Part shown: in pieces, positions 17,255-26,451 of the stretch
Position numbering within the stretch: position 1 is the stretch's first letter
Layout: every line of letters starts with the position of its first letter
Source: Variovorax paradoxus
Lineage (GTDB): Bacteria; Pseudomonadota; Gammaproteobacteria; Burkholderiales; Burkholderiaceae_C
DNA: 64,000 nt
NCBI RefSeq assembly: GCF_024734665.1
Contig: NZ_CP102931.1
Span: 680,001 to 744,000, forward strand
Direction: 5' to 3'
Notes under the pieces: model-generated
The model's database searches: none
The model's input: the letters and a program-made list of their open reading frames with translations, nothing else
What the model was told of the DNA's origin: nothing
Translations under genes and position numbers: made by a program

Positions 17255-18225
17255 GGGGTGCCTTGTGAGGTCGAGTTCGGCGAAAGGGAGACCGCGGCAT
17301 CCGCGGTGGACGGATTGCGCTGGCTGGCCGTGCGGATGCCGCCCGTGCCGGACCAGCGCGAGGCCTTGAGCATCAGGGGAGGCTGCTGCGGCGCCGGGTC
17401 TTCGCGTGCCGGTTCCTTGGTGGTGTTGGGAAGCGGGCGCACTGCCGCAACAAGAGGCGGCATGGCGCCGGCGGCCGCGAGAGGCACCGCGCCGCCCGCG
17501 CGCAGTTGCTGCGCGGCGTCCCGCACTGCTGCGCGCGCAGCGGGGGACATGCGGTTGGCCTCCATCAGGCTGTTCGCCTGCTCGCCCTGGCCTGTGACTT
17601 CGAGGTAGAGCGCGAGGTTGGACTGGGCCTGGGTGCTGTCGGGGCGCAACTGCAGCGCCTGCATCAGCGGCAGCCGGGCGTCGGCGATCTGTCCCGCGCG
17701 CAGGTTGGCATAGCCCAGATCGCTGAGCAGCAGGGCATCGGTCGGTGTCAGGCGCTGGGCCTGCTTCAACAGCTGCACGGCTTCGGGGTAGCTGCCGCGC
17801 GCGCCTGCCAGCAGGCCGAGGCCGCGGTAGCCGGCGCTTTCGAGCGGCGTGCCCAGCAGGCGCTTGTAGGCTTGCTCGCTCAAGTCGGCCTGGCCGGTCT
17901 GGCGCAGGGCGTCGGCGCGCATGCGCGTGGACTCGGGCGACACGCCCCAGCGCTGTTCGAGCGCGTCGATGTGCGCCAGCGATGCGAACCACAGGCCTTC
18001 CTTCTGCATCTGCTCGACGAGCTTGAGGTAGGTTGCCTTGGTGTCGACGGCGGCACCGGCCTTGGTGTCGGCGGCAGCTTCGGCGGACGCGCGCTGCTGC
18101 GCATCGGCAGCGGCTGCGTACTGGTCCTTGAGTGCGCCGCATCCGGTGATGGCCATGGCAGCGGCGGTGCAGGCCAGCACGCGGCCAGCAAGGCCCGCGT
18201 GCTTTGAAAGGGCTGGTGTTTTCAT
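17251..18225 (-). CDS. tadD: TadD-like tetratricopeptide lipoprotein
   Basis: 324 residues. The lipobox ITGC gives an N-terminal modified Cys at about residue 28. Several TPR helices run from about 70 to 235 (YKRLLGTPLESAGYRGLGLLAGARG and following repeats). The C-terminal 90 residues are low-complexity Ala/Pro. TadD-type TPR lipoproteins help localise the secretin in the outer membrane. Both ends overlap neighbours by ATGA, so tadC-tadD-DUF3613 are tightly coupled. Confidence 0.85.
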   Translation of the reverse strand: MKTPALSKHAGLAGRVLACTAAAMAITGCGALKDQYAAAADAQQRASAEAAADTKAGAAVDTKATYLKLVEQMQKEGLWFASLAHIDALEQRWGVSPESTRMRADALRQTGQADLSEQAYKRLLGTPLESAGYRGLGLLAGARGSYPEAVQLLKQAQRLTPTDALLLSDLGYANLRAGQIADARLPLMQALQLRPDSTQAQSNLALYLEVTGQGEQANSLMEANRMSPAARAAVRDAAQQLRAGGAVPLAAAGAMPPLVAAVRPLPNTTKEPAREDPAPQQPPLMLKASRWSGTGGIRTASQRNPSTADAAVSLSPNSTSQGTP

Positions 18226-19181
18226 TTGCCGATGGCTCCCAGTGAACGGAATATGGCGATGAAGCCCGGCCCCGCGGTGACGATGACCAGCGCCGGCAGC
18301 AGCGTGATCACCATGACGCCGGTCATCTTCACGGTGATCTTTCCGATGCGTTCCTTCATCTCCGAGCGGCGGCTTTCGCGCAGCCGGTCGCTGAATATGC
18401 GCAGCGGCTCCTGCACCGCGCCGCCGTGCCGGTCGACCTGCACCAGCAGCGAGACGAGGCCGCGCATGTTCTCGTTCTTGTGCAGCGTCGCAAGGCGATG
18501 CAGCGAATGCTCGCGGGTGCGGCCCTGGCTGTATTGCGAATTGGCGATGCCCAGCTCGTAGCCCAGCACGCGCAGCACGTGCGAGAAGTCGGTGGCCATG
18601 ATCTGCAGGCTCTGGTCCAGGCTCAGGCCCACGCCCTGCAGCAGCCGCAGCAGGTCGATGAACAGGGGAAGCTCCCGGGCCGCGCGCTCGCGCCGGCTGG
18701 CGGCAAAGCGGCCGAGCACCCACTTGGGCGCCATGAAGCCGACGGCCGCTGCCGTCGCGAGGACGATGGTGACTGTGCTGCGCGTGTGCCCGCTGCTCCA
18801 GAAGACATAGGCCAGCAGCGGGAGCGCCAAGGCGAGGGAGATCCGCGTGATCAGGAAGACCAGCTGCGCCCGCTTCGACCGAAGGCCGCACTGGTCGATG
18901 AGGTTGCGGTCTTCGTCCGCCACCAGTGCCCGGCCGAGACGCGAGTCCAACCAGTGGAAGGGCAGGTCGAGCTCGGGCTTGGGTGGTGCATCCGGGTCCG
19001 CGAGTTCGACGGCGGATTTCGGATCGGGTGCGACGACCGCCTGCCGGATGGCCCGGCCGATGACCTGCCCGCTGCGCGTGCGGCGCAGCTCGGCCGCGAC
19101 GAGTGCGCCAGCGCCGACCAGCAGGCCCAGCGCCAGCAGCACAAGGCTGAAGATGGCAAGTTGATTGGGTGTCAACGTCAT
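18222..19181 (-). CDS. tadC: TadC inner-membrane platform protein (GspF-like)
   Basis: 319 residues. The single type II secretion F domain lies at about 160-290, flanked by transmembrane segments near residues 10-28, 120-155 and 290-318. The family traits KWVLGRFAASRRERAARELPLFIDLLRLL and LQIMATDFSHVL are visible. With TadB it forms the membrane platform on which the TadA ATPase assembles Flp pilin. ATG 19181 overlaps the tadB stop (ATGA); longer frames start within tadB. Confidence 0.9.
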   Translation of the reverse strand: MTLTPNQLAIFSLVLLALGLLVGAGALVAAELRRTRSGQVIGRAIRQAVVAPDPKSAVELADPDAPPKPELDLPFHWLDSRLGRALVADEDRNLIDQCGLRSKRAQLVFLITRISLALALPLLAYVFWSSGHTRSTVTIVLATAAAVGFMAPKWVLGRFAASRRERAARELPLFIDLLRLLQGVGLSLDQSLQIMATDFSHVLRVLGYELGIANSQYSQGRTREHSLHRLATLHKNENMRGLVSLLVQVDRHGGAVQEPLRIFSDRLRESRRSEMKERIGKITVKMTGVMVITLLPALVIVTAGPGFIAIFRSLGAIGK

Positions 19182-20191
19182 GCCAGCCTCGCCAGCCGGT
19201 ATAGGAGCGCAGCGCCCGTCAGCTGCAGGCCCACCGCGGAAAAGATCAGGATGCGGCCCGTGCCGTCGTTCCACATTCCCATGAAATAGCTGGGGTTGGT
19301 GAAGATCAGAAAGGCGCCCACGCCCACCGGCAGCAGGCCGAGGATCCAGGCCGACAGGCGCGTTTCCGAGGACAGGGCGCTGAGCTCCTGCTCCGCCTGC
19401 TCGCGGTCGCGCATGAAGTTGCCAACGCGCTCCAGCAGCAGGTCGGCGCGGCCACCATAGCGCACGCCCAGGCCAAGAATGGAGGCAAGCAGGTACATCT
19501 CCTCGATGCGCACGTTGTCAGCCGTCTGGTGCAGCGCGCGGTCGAGATCCACCCCCGCGCGCACCAGTGCCGCCGAGCGATCCAGATGACCGCGCAGCGG
19601 CGCCTGCGTGGTGGCAATTGCCAGCTGGAAAGCCGCCTGCGTGGAGTTGCCGATGGTGATCAGGCGCACCATGGCATCGATGTAGCCGGGGAGCTGATGA
19701 ATCAGCTTGCGGCGGAACTTCTGCAGTTGCAGCCACAGGGCGAAGCTCGCCATCAGCAGCAGAAGAAACAGCACGCCCAGCGCCGCGAGCCATCCGACGA
19801 AAACGCCGACCAGCAGGCAGATGGCGACGATGGCGATCAGCGCGAAGACGATGGTGCGCGGCTCGATCACGCCCACCATCCACCCAGGGACCGCGCGCTC
19901 GAGCAGGCCGGTGCGAGCGGGCGTGGCGGACCCCGCCCCACCGTCGAACCACGGGTCCGTGGTCAGGCTGGAGGCAAGGCCCTCGCCGGGGAGATCCCGC
20001 AGGGGCATCGGCACGGCGGTTGCCGTGGCCGCCGTGCTAGTGGCCAGAATCTGCTGATTCAGATGCCGTTCCGTCGCCTGCCGCGCCTGCCGGCCCTTCG
20101 CCCATTGCCACAGCAGCACCCCTGCGGCTGCCAGCAGCAGCGCCACGCAGGCGACCGCGAGCAGGACTTCACGCACGGTTGTCTCCCCCAT
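19178..20191 (-). CDS. tadB: TadB inner-membrane platform protein (GspF-like)
   Basis: 337 residues. An N-terminal membrane segment, a variable loop and two closely spaced transmembrane segments (about 110-155) precede the GspF domain (FRRKLIHQLPGYIDAMVRLI, then LVRAGVDLDRALHQTADNVRIEEMYLLASIL) and final membrane helices. The ATG at 20191 overlaps tadA by 23 nt; a GTG at 20176 is a closer alternative. It is the partner of TadC. Confidence 0.9.
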   Translation of the reverse strand: MGETTVREVLLAVACVALLLAAAGVLLWQWAKGRQARQATERHLNQQILATSTAATATAVPMPLRDLPGEGLASSLTTDPWFDGGAGSATPARTGLLERAVPGWMVGVIEPRTIVFALIAIVAICLLVGVFVGWLAALGVLFLLLLMASFALWLQLQKFRRKLIHQLPGYIDAMVRLITIGNSTQAAFQLAIATTQAPLRGHLDRSAALVRAGVDLDRALHQTADNVRIEEMYLLASILGLGVRYGGRADLLLERVGNFMRDREQAEQELSALSSETRLSAWILGLLPVGVGAFLIFTNPSYFMGMWNDGTGRILIFSAVGLQLTGAALLYRLARLA

Positions 20192-21491
20192 GCTGCGACG
20201 CACGCTGCAGCGACTGGCGGAAGCGCGTGATCTTGGGCGAGTGCGGCGCGATGCCCAGCGACACCCAGCGGTCGCGCTCCTCGCCGTCGGGCGAGGCGAC
20301 CGGCTCGTAGCGGTACAGCTCCTGCATCGCCACCACGTTGTCGTTGACGCCCGTGACCTCGCTCAGCGAGATGATGCGACGCTGGCCGCTGGACAGCCGC
20401 CCGATCTGCACGATGAAGTCGATGGCATTGGCGATCTGCCGACGCAGGCTGACTTCGCTGCCCTGATAGCCGGCGAAGCCCGCGAGCATTTCGAGGCGGT
20501 AGAGGCACTCGCGCGGCGAGCTGGCGTGAATGGTGCCCATCGAGCCTTCATGGCCGGTGTTCATGGCCTGCATCATCTCGATCACTTCGGCGCCGCGCAC
20601 CTCGCCCACGATGATGCGGTCGGGCCGCATGCGCAGGCTGTTGCGCAGCAGGTCGCGGATCGACACCACGCCCGTGCCGTCGAAGCCGCCGGGTCGGCTT
20701 TCGAGCCGCACCACGTGGCTGGTGCCGAGCGAGAGTTCGGCCGTGTCCTCGATGGTGATAACGCGCTCGCGCGCCGGGATGAAGCTGGCGAGTGCGTTCA
20801 GCAGCGAGGTCTTGCCCGAGCTGGTGCCGCCGCTCACGAGGATGTTGCAGCGCGCGCGCACCGCGATCTCCAGCAGCTGCGCCATGCCCGCGTCGAAGGT
20901 GCCGAGCTTCACCAGGTCGGCCGGCGTGAGCGGCTCCTTGCGAAACTTGCGGATCGAGACCGACAGGCCGTCGATGGCCAGCGGCTCGATGATCACGTTG
21001 ATGCGGCCGCCGTCGGGCAGGCGCGCATCGACCATCGGGTTCGATTCGTCGAGCCGGCGGCCCAGCGGCGCGAGGATGCGGCGCACGATGCGCATCACGT
21101 GCTCGGCATCGGCAAAGCGCACGGTCTCGCGCTCCAGCATGCCGTGGCGCGACACGTACACGTTCTGGTAGCCGTTGATCAGGATGTCTTCGACCGCAGG
21201 GTCGTTGAGCAAGTCTTCCAGCGGGCCGAAGCCCGCGAGCTCTTTCGTCAGCGCATCGGAGATGAGCTGCATCTCTCGGTCGTTGATCGGCACGCGGCGC
21301 AGGCGCACGAAGCTGTCGACCTCCAGTTCGACGAACTGCTGGATCGAGGCGCGCGACCAGCGGCCGAACTCCGCGCCCAGCTCCTCGATGCGACTCAACA
21401 GGTGGTCATGCGTCCAGCTCTTGATGTCCTGGAACTGCTGGGAGTTGATGAACGCCTGGTCGTCGTCGGCAAATTCGATATCGGTGGACAT
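20169..21491 (-). CDS. tadA: TadA pilus assembly ATPase (CpaF family)
   Basis: 440 residues. The secretion ATPase domain (about 90-390) shows Walker A GGTSSGKTSLLNAL, an acidic ITIEDTAEL box, Walker B RPDRIIVGEVRGAE and the His box GHEGSMGTIHASSP, all typical of the GspE/TadA superfamily. It powers Flp pilus polymerisation from the cytoplasm. ATG 21491 follows the tadZ stop by 4 nt and has a GGTTGAG-type site. All key catalytic motifs are intact. Confidence 0.95.
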   Translation of the reverse strand: MSTDIEFADDDQAFINSQQFQDIKSWTHDHLLSRIEELGAEFGRWSRASIQQFVELEVDSFVRLRRVPINDREMQLISDALTKELAGFGPLEDLLNDPAVEDILINGYQNVYVSRHGMLERETVRFADAEHVMRIVRRILAPLGRRLDESNPMVDARLPDGGRINVIIEPLAIDGLSVSIRKFRKEPLTPADLVKLGTFDAGMAQLLEIAVRARCNILVSGGTSSGKTSLLNALASFIPARERVITIEDTAELSLGTSHVVRLESRPGGFDGTGVVSIRDLLRNSLRMRPDRIIVGEVRGAEVIEMMQAMNTGHEGSMGTIHASSPRECLYRLEMLAGFAGYQGSEVSLRRQIANAIDFIVQIGRLSSGQRRIISLSEVTGVNDNVVAMQELYRYEPVASPDGEERDRWVSLGIAPHSPKITRFRQSLQRASQHGGDNRA

Positions 21492-21495
21492 GGGC

Positions 21496-22779
21496 TCAAC
21501 CTTCGTGTGAACTCTTCCAGAGGCCGGTAACTTGCGACATGAGCGCAACCCAGCGTGGATCCTTGGCCGGGGGTTGGCCCGTGGCAGACATGTATTCCTG
21601 GTGCAGGCTGCGGGCGAGTCCCGTCACGGCCTGCGCATAGGGGTCGCTGCGCGCGGTGCGCACCAGCATCTCGCCGCGGCTGGCTGCAGCGAGCAATTGC
21701 GCGCTGCGCGCCGGCAGCACATGACGCAGCGGAAGTTCGAGGCGCTCGGCGATGTCCTTGGCCGACAGGCCCACGTGGCCGTCGAACTTGTTGACCACCA
21801 GCGACAGGCGTTCGATCTCGACGCCGCGCGCGCGCAGCTCCTTGAGCATGTTGGCCGTGGACACGATGCCGCCGATGCTCTGGTCGCACACGACCCACGC
21901 CTGCTGCGCTTCGCGCACGGTCTGCGCCATGAAGTCGATGGTCGAGAAGCCGCCAAGGTCGGCGATCTGGAAATCGAAGAAGTCGGCCAGGCGCTTGATC
22001 AGCGCGACCGAGTCGGCATGCGAGATCTCGCGCACCTGCGCCAGGCTCGCGGGTAACGGCAGCACGGCCACGCCGCTGGTGTGATGCGCGAGCGCGGTGT
22101 GCAGCAGTGTCTGGTCGAGCCGGCGCAGGTTGCGCACGCCGTCGACAAAGCTGAAGCCGCTTTGCGTGTCGAGGTAAAGCAGGCCGTCGCGCGCCGGCAG
22201 GCCCAGGTCGAGCAGTGCCACGCCATGCCGTGTGCTGCGGCCCGGCGGGCGCGCGGGCGCCTGCGTGAGTTGGTCGTTCAGCGTCAGGGCGAGACTGGTG
22301 GCCAGCGTGGTCACGCCAAGGCCGGCGCGCGCGCCGAGCAGTGCCAGCGTGCTGCCGCGCGTGCCGCCCTGCAGGGTGCTTCGCCGCTCCAGCAGCGTGC
22401 GCAGTGTGGTCACTGCGTCGGAGGGAGGCGCGGCAATGTCGATGAAGTCGTCCACGCCCGCGCGCAGGGCCGAGAGCATGGCGGCGGGCTCGGCCGACAC
22501 ACCGGTGGCCAGCACGGGCAGCGTCGGCCAGTCGCGCTTGAGGCGCTGGTGGAGTTGGTTGGCGGCGGCGGCCTGGTCGGGCGAGAAGTCGATGAAGACC
22601 GCCACCGGCCCCAGCAGGGCGATGCGCTCGTCGATCGACTTCGTTTCCGGTGGCAGGACCACCACGGAGCCGAGGGTGCCGAGCGCATCGGTCAGCCAGG
22701 TGATGTGGCCGCCATTGCTCGAAGCGAACAGGTAGGTTTCGCTGCCTGTTTCAGGGATGCTGTCGCGTGGTGCGTTCAT
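21496..22779 (-). CDS. tadZ: TadZ/CpaE-like ParA-family localisation protein
   Basis: 427 residues. An N-terminal receiver-like domain (about 15-130) precedes a ParA/MinD-type ATPase domain. The P-loop is GARAGLGVTT, lacking the signature lysine of deviant Walker A motifs. An atypical P-loop is known in part of the TadZ family. It would place the Tad machinery at a pole or site on the membrane. ATG 22779 was chosen; the frame continues upstream but with no support. Confidence 0.85.
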   Translation of the reverse strand: MNAPRDSIPETGSETYLFASSNGGHITWLTDALGTLGSVVVLPPETKSIDERIALLGPVAVFIDFSPDQAAAANQLHQRLKRDWPTLPVLATGVSAEPAAMLSALRAGVDDFIDIAAPPSDAVTTLRTLLERRSTLQGGTRGSTLALLGARAGLGVTTLATSLALTLNDQLTQAPARPPGRSTRHGVALLDLGLPARDGLLYLDTQSGFSFVDGVRNLRRLDQTLLHTALAHHTSGVAVLPLPASLAQVREISHADSVALIKRLADFFDFQIADLGGFSTIDFMAQTVREAQQAWVVCDQSIGGIVSTANMLKELRARGVEIERLSLVVNKFDGHVGLSAKDIAERLELPLRHVLPARSAQLLAAASRGEMLVRTARSDPYAQAVTGLARSLHQEYMSATGQPPAKDPRWVALMSQVTGLWKSSHEG

Positions 22780-22822
22780 GGTGCCAGCCTGCGATGCATG
22801 TTCCGGGTCATCGTTGTTGCTG

Positions 22823-24214
22823 TCAGCGGGAGAAGCCGGGCACGGGTGTGTCGACTGCGCCGCCAAGGAAATACGAGCGCCACACTGCGCCGTCGCGCTG
22901 TTCGGCGCCGCCGGGCAGGTACGGTGTGAGGTCGGTGCCGCGCGCAATGGGCTTGACCAGGTGCGGGGTGACCAGGATCACCAGTTCCTTCTCGTTCATC
23001 TTGTAGTTGGTCTTGCTGAAGAAGGTGCCAATGATCGGCAAGTCGCCCAGCAGCGGCACCTTGTCGGCGTTCGAGGTGGTGGTGCGGCTCACGAGCCCGC
23101 CGATGATGAAGCTCTCGCCGTCGCCCAGCTCTACCGTGGTGTCAGCACGGCGTGTGGTGATCGCCGGCACGGCGACACCATTGAGGCTCAAAGAGTTGGT
23201 GTAGTCGAGGTCGCTGGCTTCGGGGGCGACTTTCAGCACGATGCGTTCGTTCGACAACACCGTGGGCGTCAGCGTGAGGCCGATGCCGAAGGGCTTGTAT
23301 TCGATGCTGGTGGTGCCCAGGCCTTGTGGCACTGGAATCGGCAGTTCGCCGCCGGCCAGGAAGCTCGCACTCTGGCCAGACAGCGCCACCAGCGTGGGCT
23401 CGGCGAGCACGCGCGCCATGCCGTTGCCTTCGAGGAAGCCCACATTCAGGCCGATGCCGGCCTTGCTGAAGTTGAAGAGAAGACTGAAGGCCTGTGCCAG
23501 GGGGTTGCTGTACTCGCCACTGATCTGTCCGTTGGCCGCGAAGGTCGTGCTTCCGAGCGAGGAGGGCGAGAACACGCCGAAGCTGAAACCGTTCGAATTG
23601 GGGCGCGTGCTGAAGATGTTCAGGCCGGCCTGCTTGAGCACGCTGCGGTTGAATTCCACCACCTTCACTTCGACCTGCACGGTGTTGCTTCGCACGTTCA
23701 CGACGGAGCGGTCGATCAGTTCGGCCTTGTCGCTGGCGCTGCTTGCCAGCGCGGTGTCGCGTGCCTGCTGGTGGGCGGGCATGCTGTCCATCGACCCCGC
23801 GAGCGTGGACGTGCGGCGCCGCACTTCGACGATGTAGGTCGTGGCTGCGGAGTTGCCCTTTTCCCAGACCATCAGCGAGGTGCGTCCCGCGGCCTTGCCG
23901 GTCACGATGAGTCGTGCCCCCGGCGAATTCTGTGTCTTGCGCGTGATGGTGACGCCGGCCACCGCCTCGTCGCCGATGGCCATCCGGTCGATGCCCTTGT
24001 CGATCAGCAGCTCTTGCTGCGTGCCGGCGGTCATCACCAGGGGGCGTTGCAGCTGTGGGCGCACCGGCTGTGCGTCCGCGGCCGTCGATGCCACCGGCCA
24101 GACGGTTTGAGCCATCGCGCACAGGGCGATCAGGGACGGGCGCAGCAGCCGCGACGAGACATTCATGGGGCTGCGAATGGCACGGGTCGACTGCTCGCGA
24201 GGCTTATAGGGCAT
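22823..24214 (-). CDS. rcpA: Outer-membrane secretin of the Flp pilus (RcpA/CpaC)
   Basis: 463 residues. A long N-terminal signal region precedes an N-terminal BON/secretin N domain (about 55-140, ELLIDKGIDRMAIGDEAVAGV) and the secretin core (about 240-440), with the family motifs RVLAEPTLVALSGQSASFLAGGELPIPV and VPLLGDLPIIGTFF. It forms the channel for the pilus. ATG 24214 has AGGA nine bases upstream; an internal ATG at 24166 is less well supported. Confidence 0.93.
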   Translation of the reverse strand: MPYKPREQSTRAIRSPMNVSSRLLRPSLIALCAMAQTVWPVASTAADAQPVRPQLQRPLVMTAGTQQELLIDKGIDRMAIGDEAVAGVTITRKTQNSPGARLIVTGKAAGRTSLMVWEKGNSAATTYIVEVRRRTSTLAGSMDSMPAHQQARDTALASSASDKAELIDRSVVNVRSNTVQVEVKVVEFNRSVLKQAGLNIFSTRPNSNGFSFGVFSPSSLGSTTFAANGQISGEYSNPLAQAFSLLFNFSKAGIGLNVGFLEGNGMARVLAEPTLVALSGQSASFLAGGELPIPVPQGLGTTSIEYKPFGIGLTLTPTVLSNERIVLKVAPEASDLDYTNSLSLNGVAVPAITTRRADTTVELGDGESFIIGGLVSRTTTSNADKVPLLGDLPIIGTFFSKTNYKMNEKELVILVTPHLVKPIARGTDLTPYLPGGAEQRDGAVWRSYFLGGAVDTPVPGFSR

Positions 24215-24253
24215 TTGTTTTTCCTGGATGACGGGTGTCGGCTGGCTGCGTGC

Positions 24254-25249
24254 TCAGTAGTTCACGGTTTCGCTGCGTTCGCCGCGAATGACCTCGACCT
24301 GGAGCCCGCCTCGCGCAGGCCCGGCAGCGCGTGGCGCGCCGGCGGCGGTGCGGACTTCGGCGGCTTGCGGACGGACGCTGGGGCCCTTGCCGCCGGTGAC
24401 GAGGTCGGCGGCGGTCAGGCCGGCCTGGGCGCGGTCGAGTCCTTCGAGCGGCGCACGGCGCGACTCGCCTGCCTTGGGCGGTGGCAGCTGCAGGGCCGTG
24501 GGCAGTTCGGCGAAGAGCTTCGGATCGGGCTCCGACAGATCGGTCGGGTTGCGCAGGGCGAGCATCAGGCGGCCGCTGGCGTCGCCGATGGTCAGGCGGT
24601 TCACGTCGTCCAGAGGTACGGCAAGTACGGCCGTGCGGGCCTGCTCGCCGCGCTGGGCCTGCTGCGCGGCCGCCTTGTCCGGCGACTTGGAAGGCAGCCC
24701 GTCGACGGAGGCACTGCCGAAGGCCAGCACGCGCTTGCGTGCGAGCAGCAGGCGGGCCTGGCTGCGGTCCACGTCCTTGCCGTCCGACTTGAGCATGATG
24801 AAGACGTCGACGAAGTCACCGGGCTGGATCTTGTTGCCTACGCCCATGACTTCGTCGGCCTTGATCGCCACGGCGCGTTCACCTTCGCCGATGCGCAGTG
24901 CGAGGCCGGAGACCAGTTGGTTCTCCATCACCGGAGTGCCTTCGGCGAGATCGAGCACCGGCACGCGGCCGGCGGCAACGGTCACATCCTGGAAGGCGCC
25001 GGTGGGGTTGATCGTCAGTCGTTCCACGCGCAGCGCGTCTGCCGGAATCGCCAGGCCCGCGGGCAGCGGCTTGGCGGCCACCACGACCGGGTAGACAAGC
25101 ACCTGCTGGGCTTTGGTGGGAGTGGCCGCAGTGCCGGTAGCCGCTGTTGCCGGTGCGGGCGCCTGGCGGCTCAGCATCCAGGCATAGACGCCCAATGCAA
25201 TGGCTAGGAGCACCAGGATGGCTGCGAGGATTTTTGAGAGATTGATCAT
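24254..25249 (-). CDS. cpaB: CpaB/RcpC pilus assembly protein with SAF domain
   Basis: 331 residues. One N-terminal membrane anchor (KILAAILVLLAIALGVYAWML) is followed by a SAF domain (VVVAAKPLPAGLAIPADALRVE, about 60-125) and an RcpC-type domain with VGNKIQPGDFVDVFIML. SAF domains of CpaB may bind cell-wall glycans, and the protein supports the secretin. The Ala/Gly-rich C-terminus (about 280-331) is probably disordered. It is the third gene of the operon. Confidence 0.9.
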   Translation of the reverse strand: MINLSKILAAILVLLAIALGVYAWMLSRQAPAPATAATGTAATPTKAQQVLVYPVVVAAKPLPAGLAIPADALRVERLTINPTGAFQDVTVAAGRVPVLDLAEGTPVMENQLVSGLALRIGEGERAVAIKADEVMGVGNKIQPGDFVDVFIMLKSDGKDVDRSQARLLLARKRVLAFGSASVDGLPSKSPDKAAAQQAQRGEQARTAVLAVPLDDVNRLTIGDASGRLMLALRNPTDLSEPDPKLFAELPTALQLPPPKAGESRRAPLEGLDRAQAGLTAADLVTGGKGPSVRPQAAEVRTAAGAPRAAGPARGGLQVEVIRGERSETVNY

Positions 25250-25330
25250 GGGCGGCGGACTACGGAGTGAGGGCAAGCAATCATGAAAAATGAGGGATGA
25301 ATGGCCTGCATGGACAGAGGCAGCTGTCTG

Positions 25331-25831
25331 CTAGCTCTGTCGGCCCCAGAACATCCACGCCACCGTGGCCAACGCAAGGTAGGCCGCATAAGGAATGAAG
25401 CGAGCCCGGCTTGGCGAAGCGCCGCCGGCGGCTGGAGAGGGCTGGCCCGACAGGATCAGGGCAAGCCGTGGGGAGACGGGCCAACGCTGCAGGGCGTACC
25501 AGAGTGCGCCATGCGCCCCGGCCAGCAGACCCGCGCCAATCCAGATCGGCGCCAGTGCCCACAGGCCGACCCAGAGTCCGAGAGCGCCAGCGAATTTCAC
25601 GTCGCCTGCTCCCATGAGACCCATTGCATAGAAGAGCAACAGGAAACCGAAACCCGATGCGGCGCCTGCGAGTGCCGCTGTCCAGCTGACGCCGAAGGGC
25701 TGTGCCTCGAAGCCGATGACTGCCAGGGCCGCGATGGCTCCGGACAGGACCAGCCAGTTGGGCACACGCCGCTCTCGGAAGTCATAGACAGCGACACAGA
25801 GCAACCAGAGCAAACAGGCTAATGCCGGCAT
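25331..25831 (-). CDS. tadV: TadV/CpaA prepilin peptidase (A24 family)
   Basis: 166 residues with five to six hydrophobic segments. The two catalytic aspartates expected of A24 peptidases are present: Asp in VYDFRERRVPNWL (about 17) and Asp in the GxGD motif GAGDVKFAG (about 76). It cleaves the Flp prepilin and the TadE/F pseudopilins at the inner membrane. It starts 6 bp after the flp stop. Confidence 0.92.
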   Translation of the reverse strand: MPALACLLWLLCVAVYDFRERRVPNWLVLSGAIAALAVIGFEAQPFGVSWTAALAGAASGFGFLLLFYAMGLMGAGDVKFAGALGLWVGLWALAPIWIGAGLLAGAHGALWYALQRWPVSPRLALILSGQPSPAAGGASPSRARFIPYAAYLALATVAWMFWGRQS

Positions 25832-25837
25832 TTGCTT

Positions 25838-26026
25838 TTACGGAGTGACAGTCGATGTGAGCTTGTTGGTAATGTCTTGGAAGACTTTGGCCAGTCGTTT
25901 GCCAAGGCCGTCGTCTCCGGCCAAAACAGCCACGATCGCAACAGAAATAAGCCCCGCAATAATTCCATATTCAATTGCGGTTGCACCTTCTTCGTCGCGC
26001 AGAAAACGAGTAATAGAGCTAAGCAT
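25838..26026 (-). CDS. flp: Flp/Fap-type major pilin
   Basis: 62 residues: a short polar leader ends in Gly 14 (LRDEEG), followed by the mature N-terminus ATAIEYGIIAGLISVAIVAVL with the Flp Glu-Tyr pair at mature positions 5 and 6. The size and motif match Flp pilins. TadV is the predicted processing enzyme. A GGGGAAATC purine stretch precedes the ATG. It is first in a 13-gene operon ending at the sigma-54 activator. Confidence 0.95.
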   Translation of the reverse strand: MLSSITRFLRDEEGATAIEYGIIAGLISVAIVAVLAGDDGLGKRLAKVFQDITNKLTSTVTP

Positions 26027-26071
26027 GATTTCCCCTTTCAGGAAGTGTTAACAAAGGCTTGCAAGGTGGAT

Positions 26072-26098
26072 ATTATACAGCGTAACTCCGTGTATCAA
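26072..26098 (-). promoter_or_regulatory. Possible sigma-70 promoter of the flp-tad operon
   Basis: Read on the minus strand, TTGATA (26098-26093) and a perfect TATAAT (26077-26072) are 15 bp apart, about 46 bp upstream of the flp start. The -10 box is ideal but the spacer is short, so activity may need an activator. Confidence 0.45.
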
Positions 26099-26110
26099 CA
26101 AGGCAAACCC

Positions 26111-26125
26111 GCAAGACTTTCGCCC
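26111..26125 (-). promoter_or_regulatory. Possible sigma-54 (-24/-12) promoter upstream of flp
   Basis: On the minus strand, GGGCGAAAGTCTTGC has GG and GC at the invariant -24/-12 spacing (GG-N10-GC) and a good TTGC box; the -24 box is weak (GGGC rather than TGGCAC). The operon ends with a sigma-54 activator gene, which makes a sigma-54 promoter plausible. Predicted start is near 26099. Confidence 0.35.
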
Positions 26126-26139
26126 AGGTGTGCTAGCCA

Positions 26140-26451
26140 AAAGGAGTAAAGCAGGATGGCTGCAAGCCTCCTGCCAGCCCGAGCCAGGAAGAGATCTGGT
26201 CAGCTGATGGACAGTTTGGAAGTGAATTTTTCCCTCTGTAGGGCGCGCGGCGCCTCCCATGAAGTGGGGATGCGACGTTACGTCGCCGGGAACGCGCGAA
26301 ACGGGGGTGTTACGGGAACAAGTGCGTTACGTGTTACGTAGCACGAAGCCCCGAAGGGCCAGATGTAACAGTGAAAAAAGGCTAAACACGTGAGCAAAAA
26401 GTCACGGGTTTGAGGGGGTGACCCCGTCGCCGAGAGGGATTCGACTGGGCC
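26140..26451. other. Intergenic stretch between the L,D-transpeptidase and flp operons
   Basis: No credible gene was seen. Apart from the GTTACGT cluster, it holds the 3' end of the transpeptidase message: a 6-bp hairpin CTGGGC-CTCA-GCCCAG (26445-26460) spanning its stop codon and a GGGG-TGA-CCCC dyad near 26415, neither with a T-tract. The stretch is less GC-rich than the flanking genes. Confidence 0.5.
26272..26339. repeat. GTTACGT direct repeats and a 7-bp dyad upstream of flp
   Basis: GTTACGT occurs at 26277-26283 and twice in tandem at 26326-26339. The first copy lies in a perfect dyad, GCGACGT-T-ACGTCGC (26272-26286). The cluster is about 150-215 bp upstream of the possible sigma-54 promoter, the usual distance for enhancer-like activator sites. 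The binding protein is not known; the operon's own sigma-54 activator is an obvious candidate. Confidence 0.4.
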
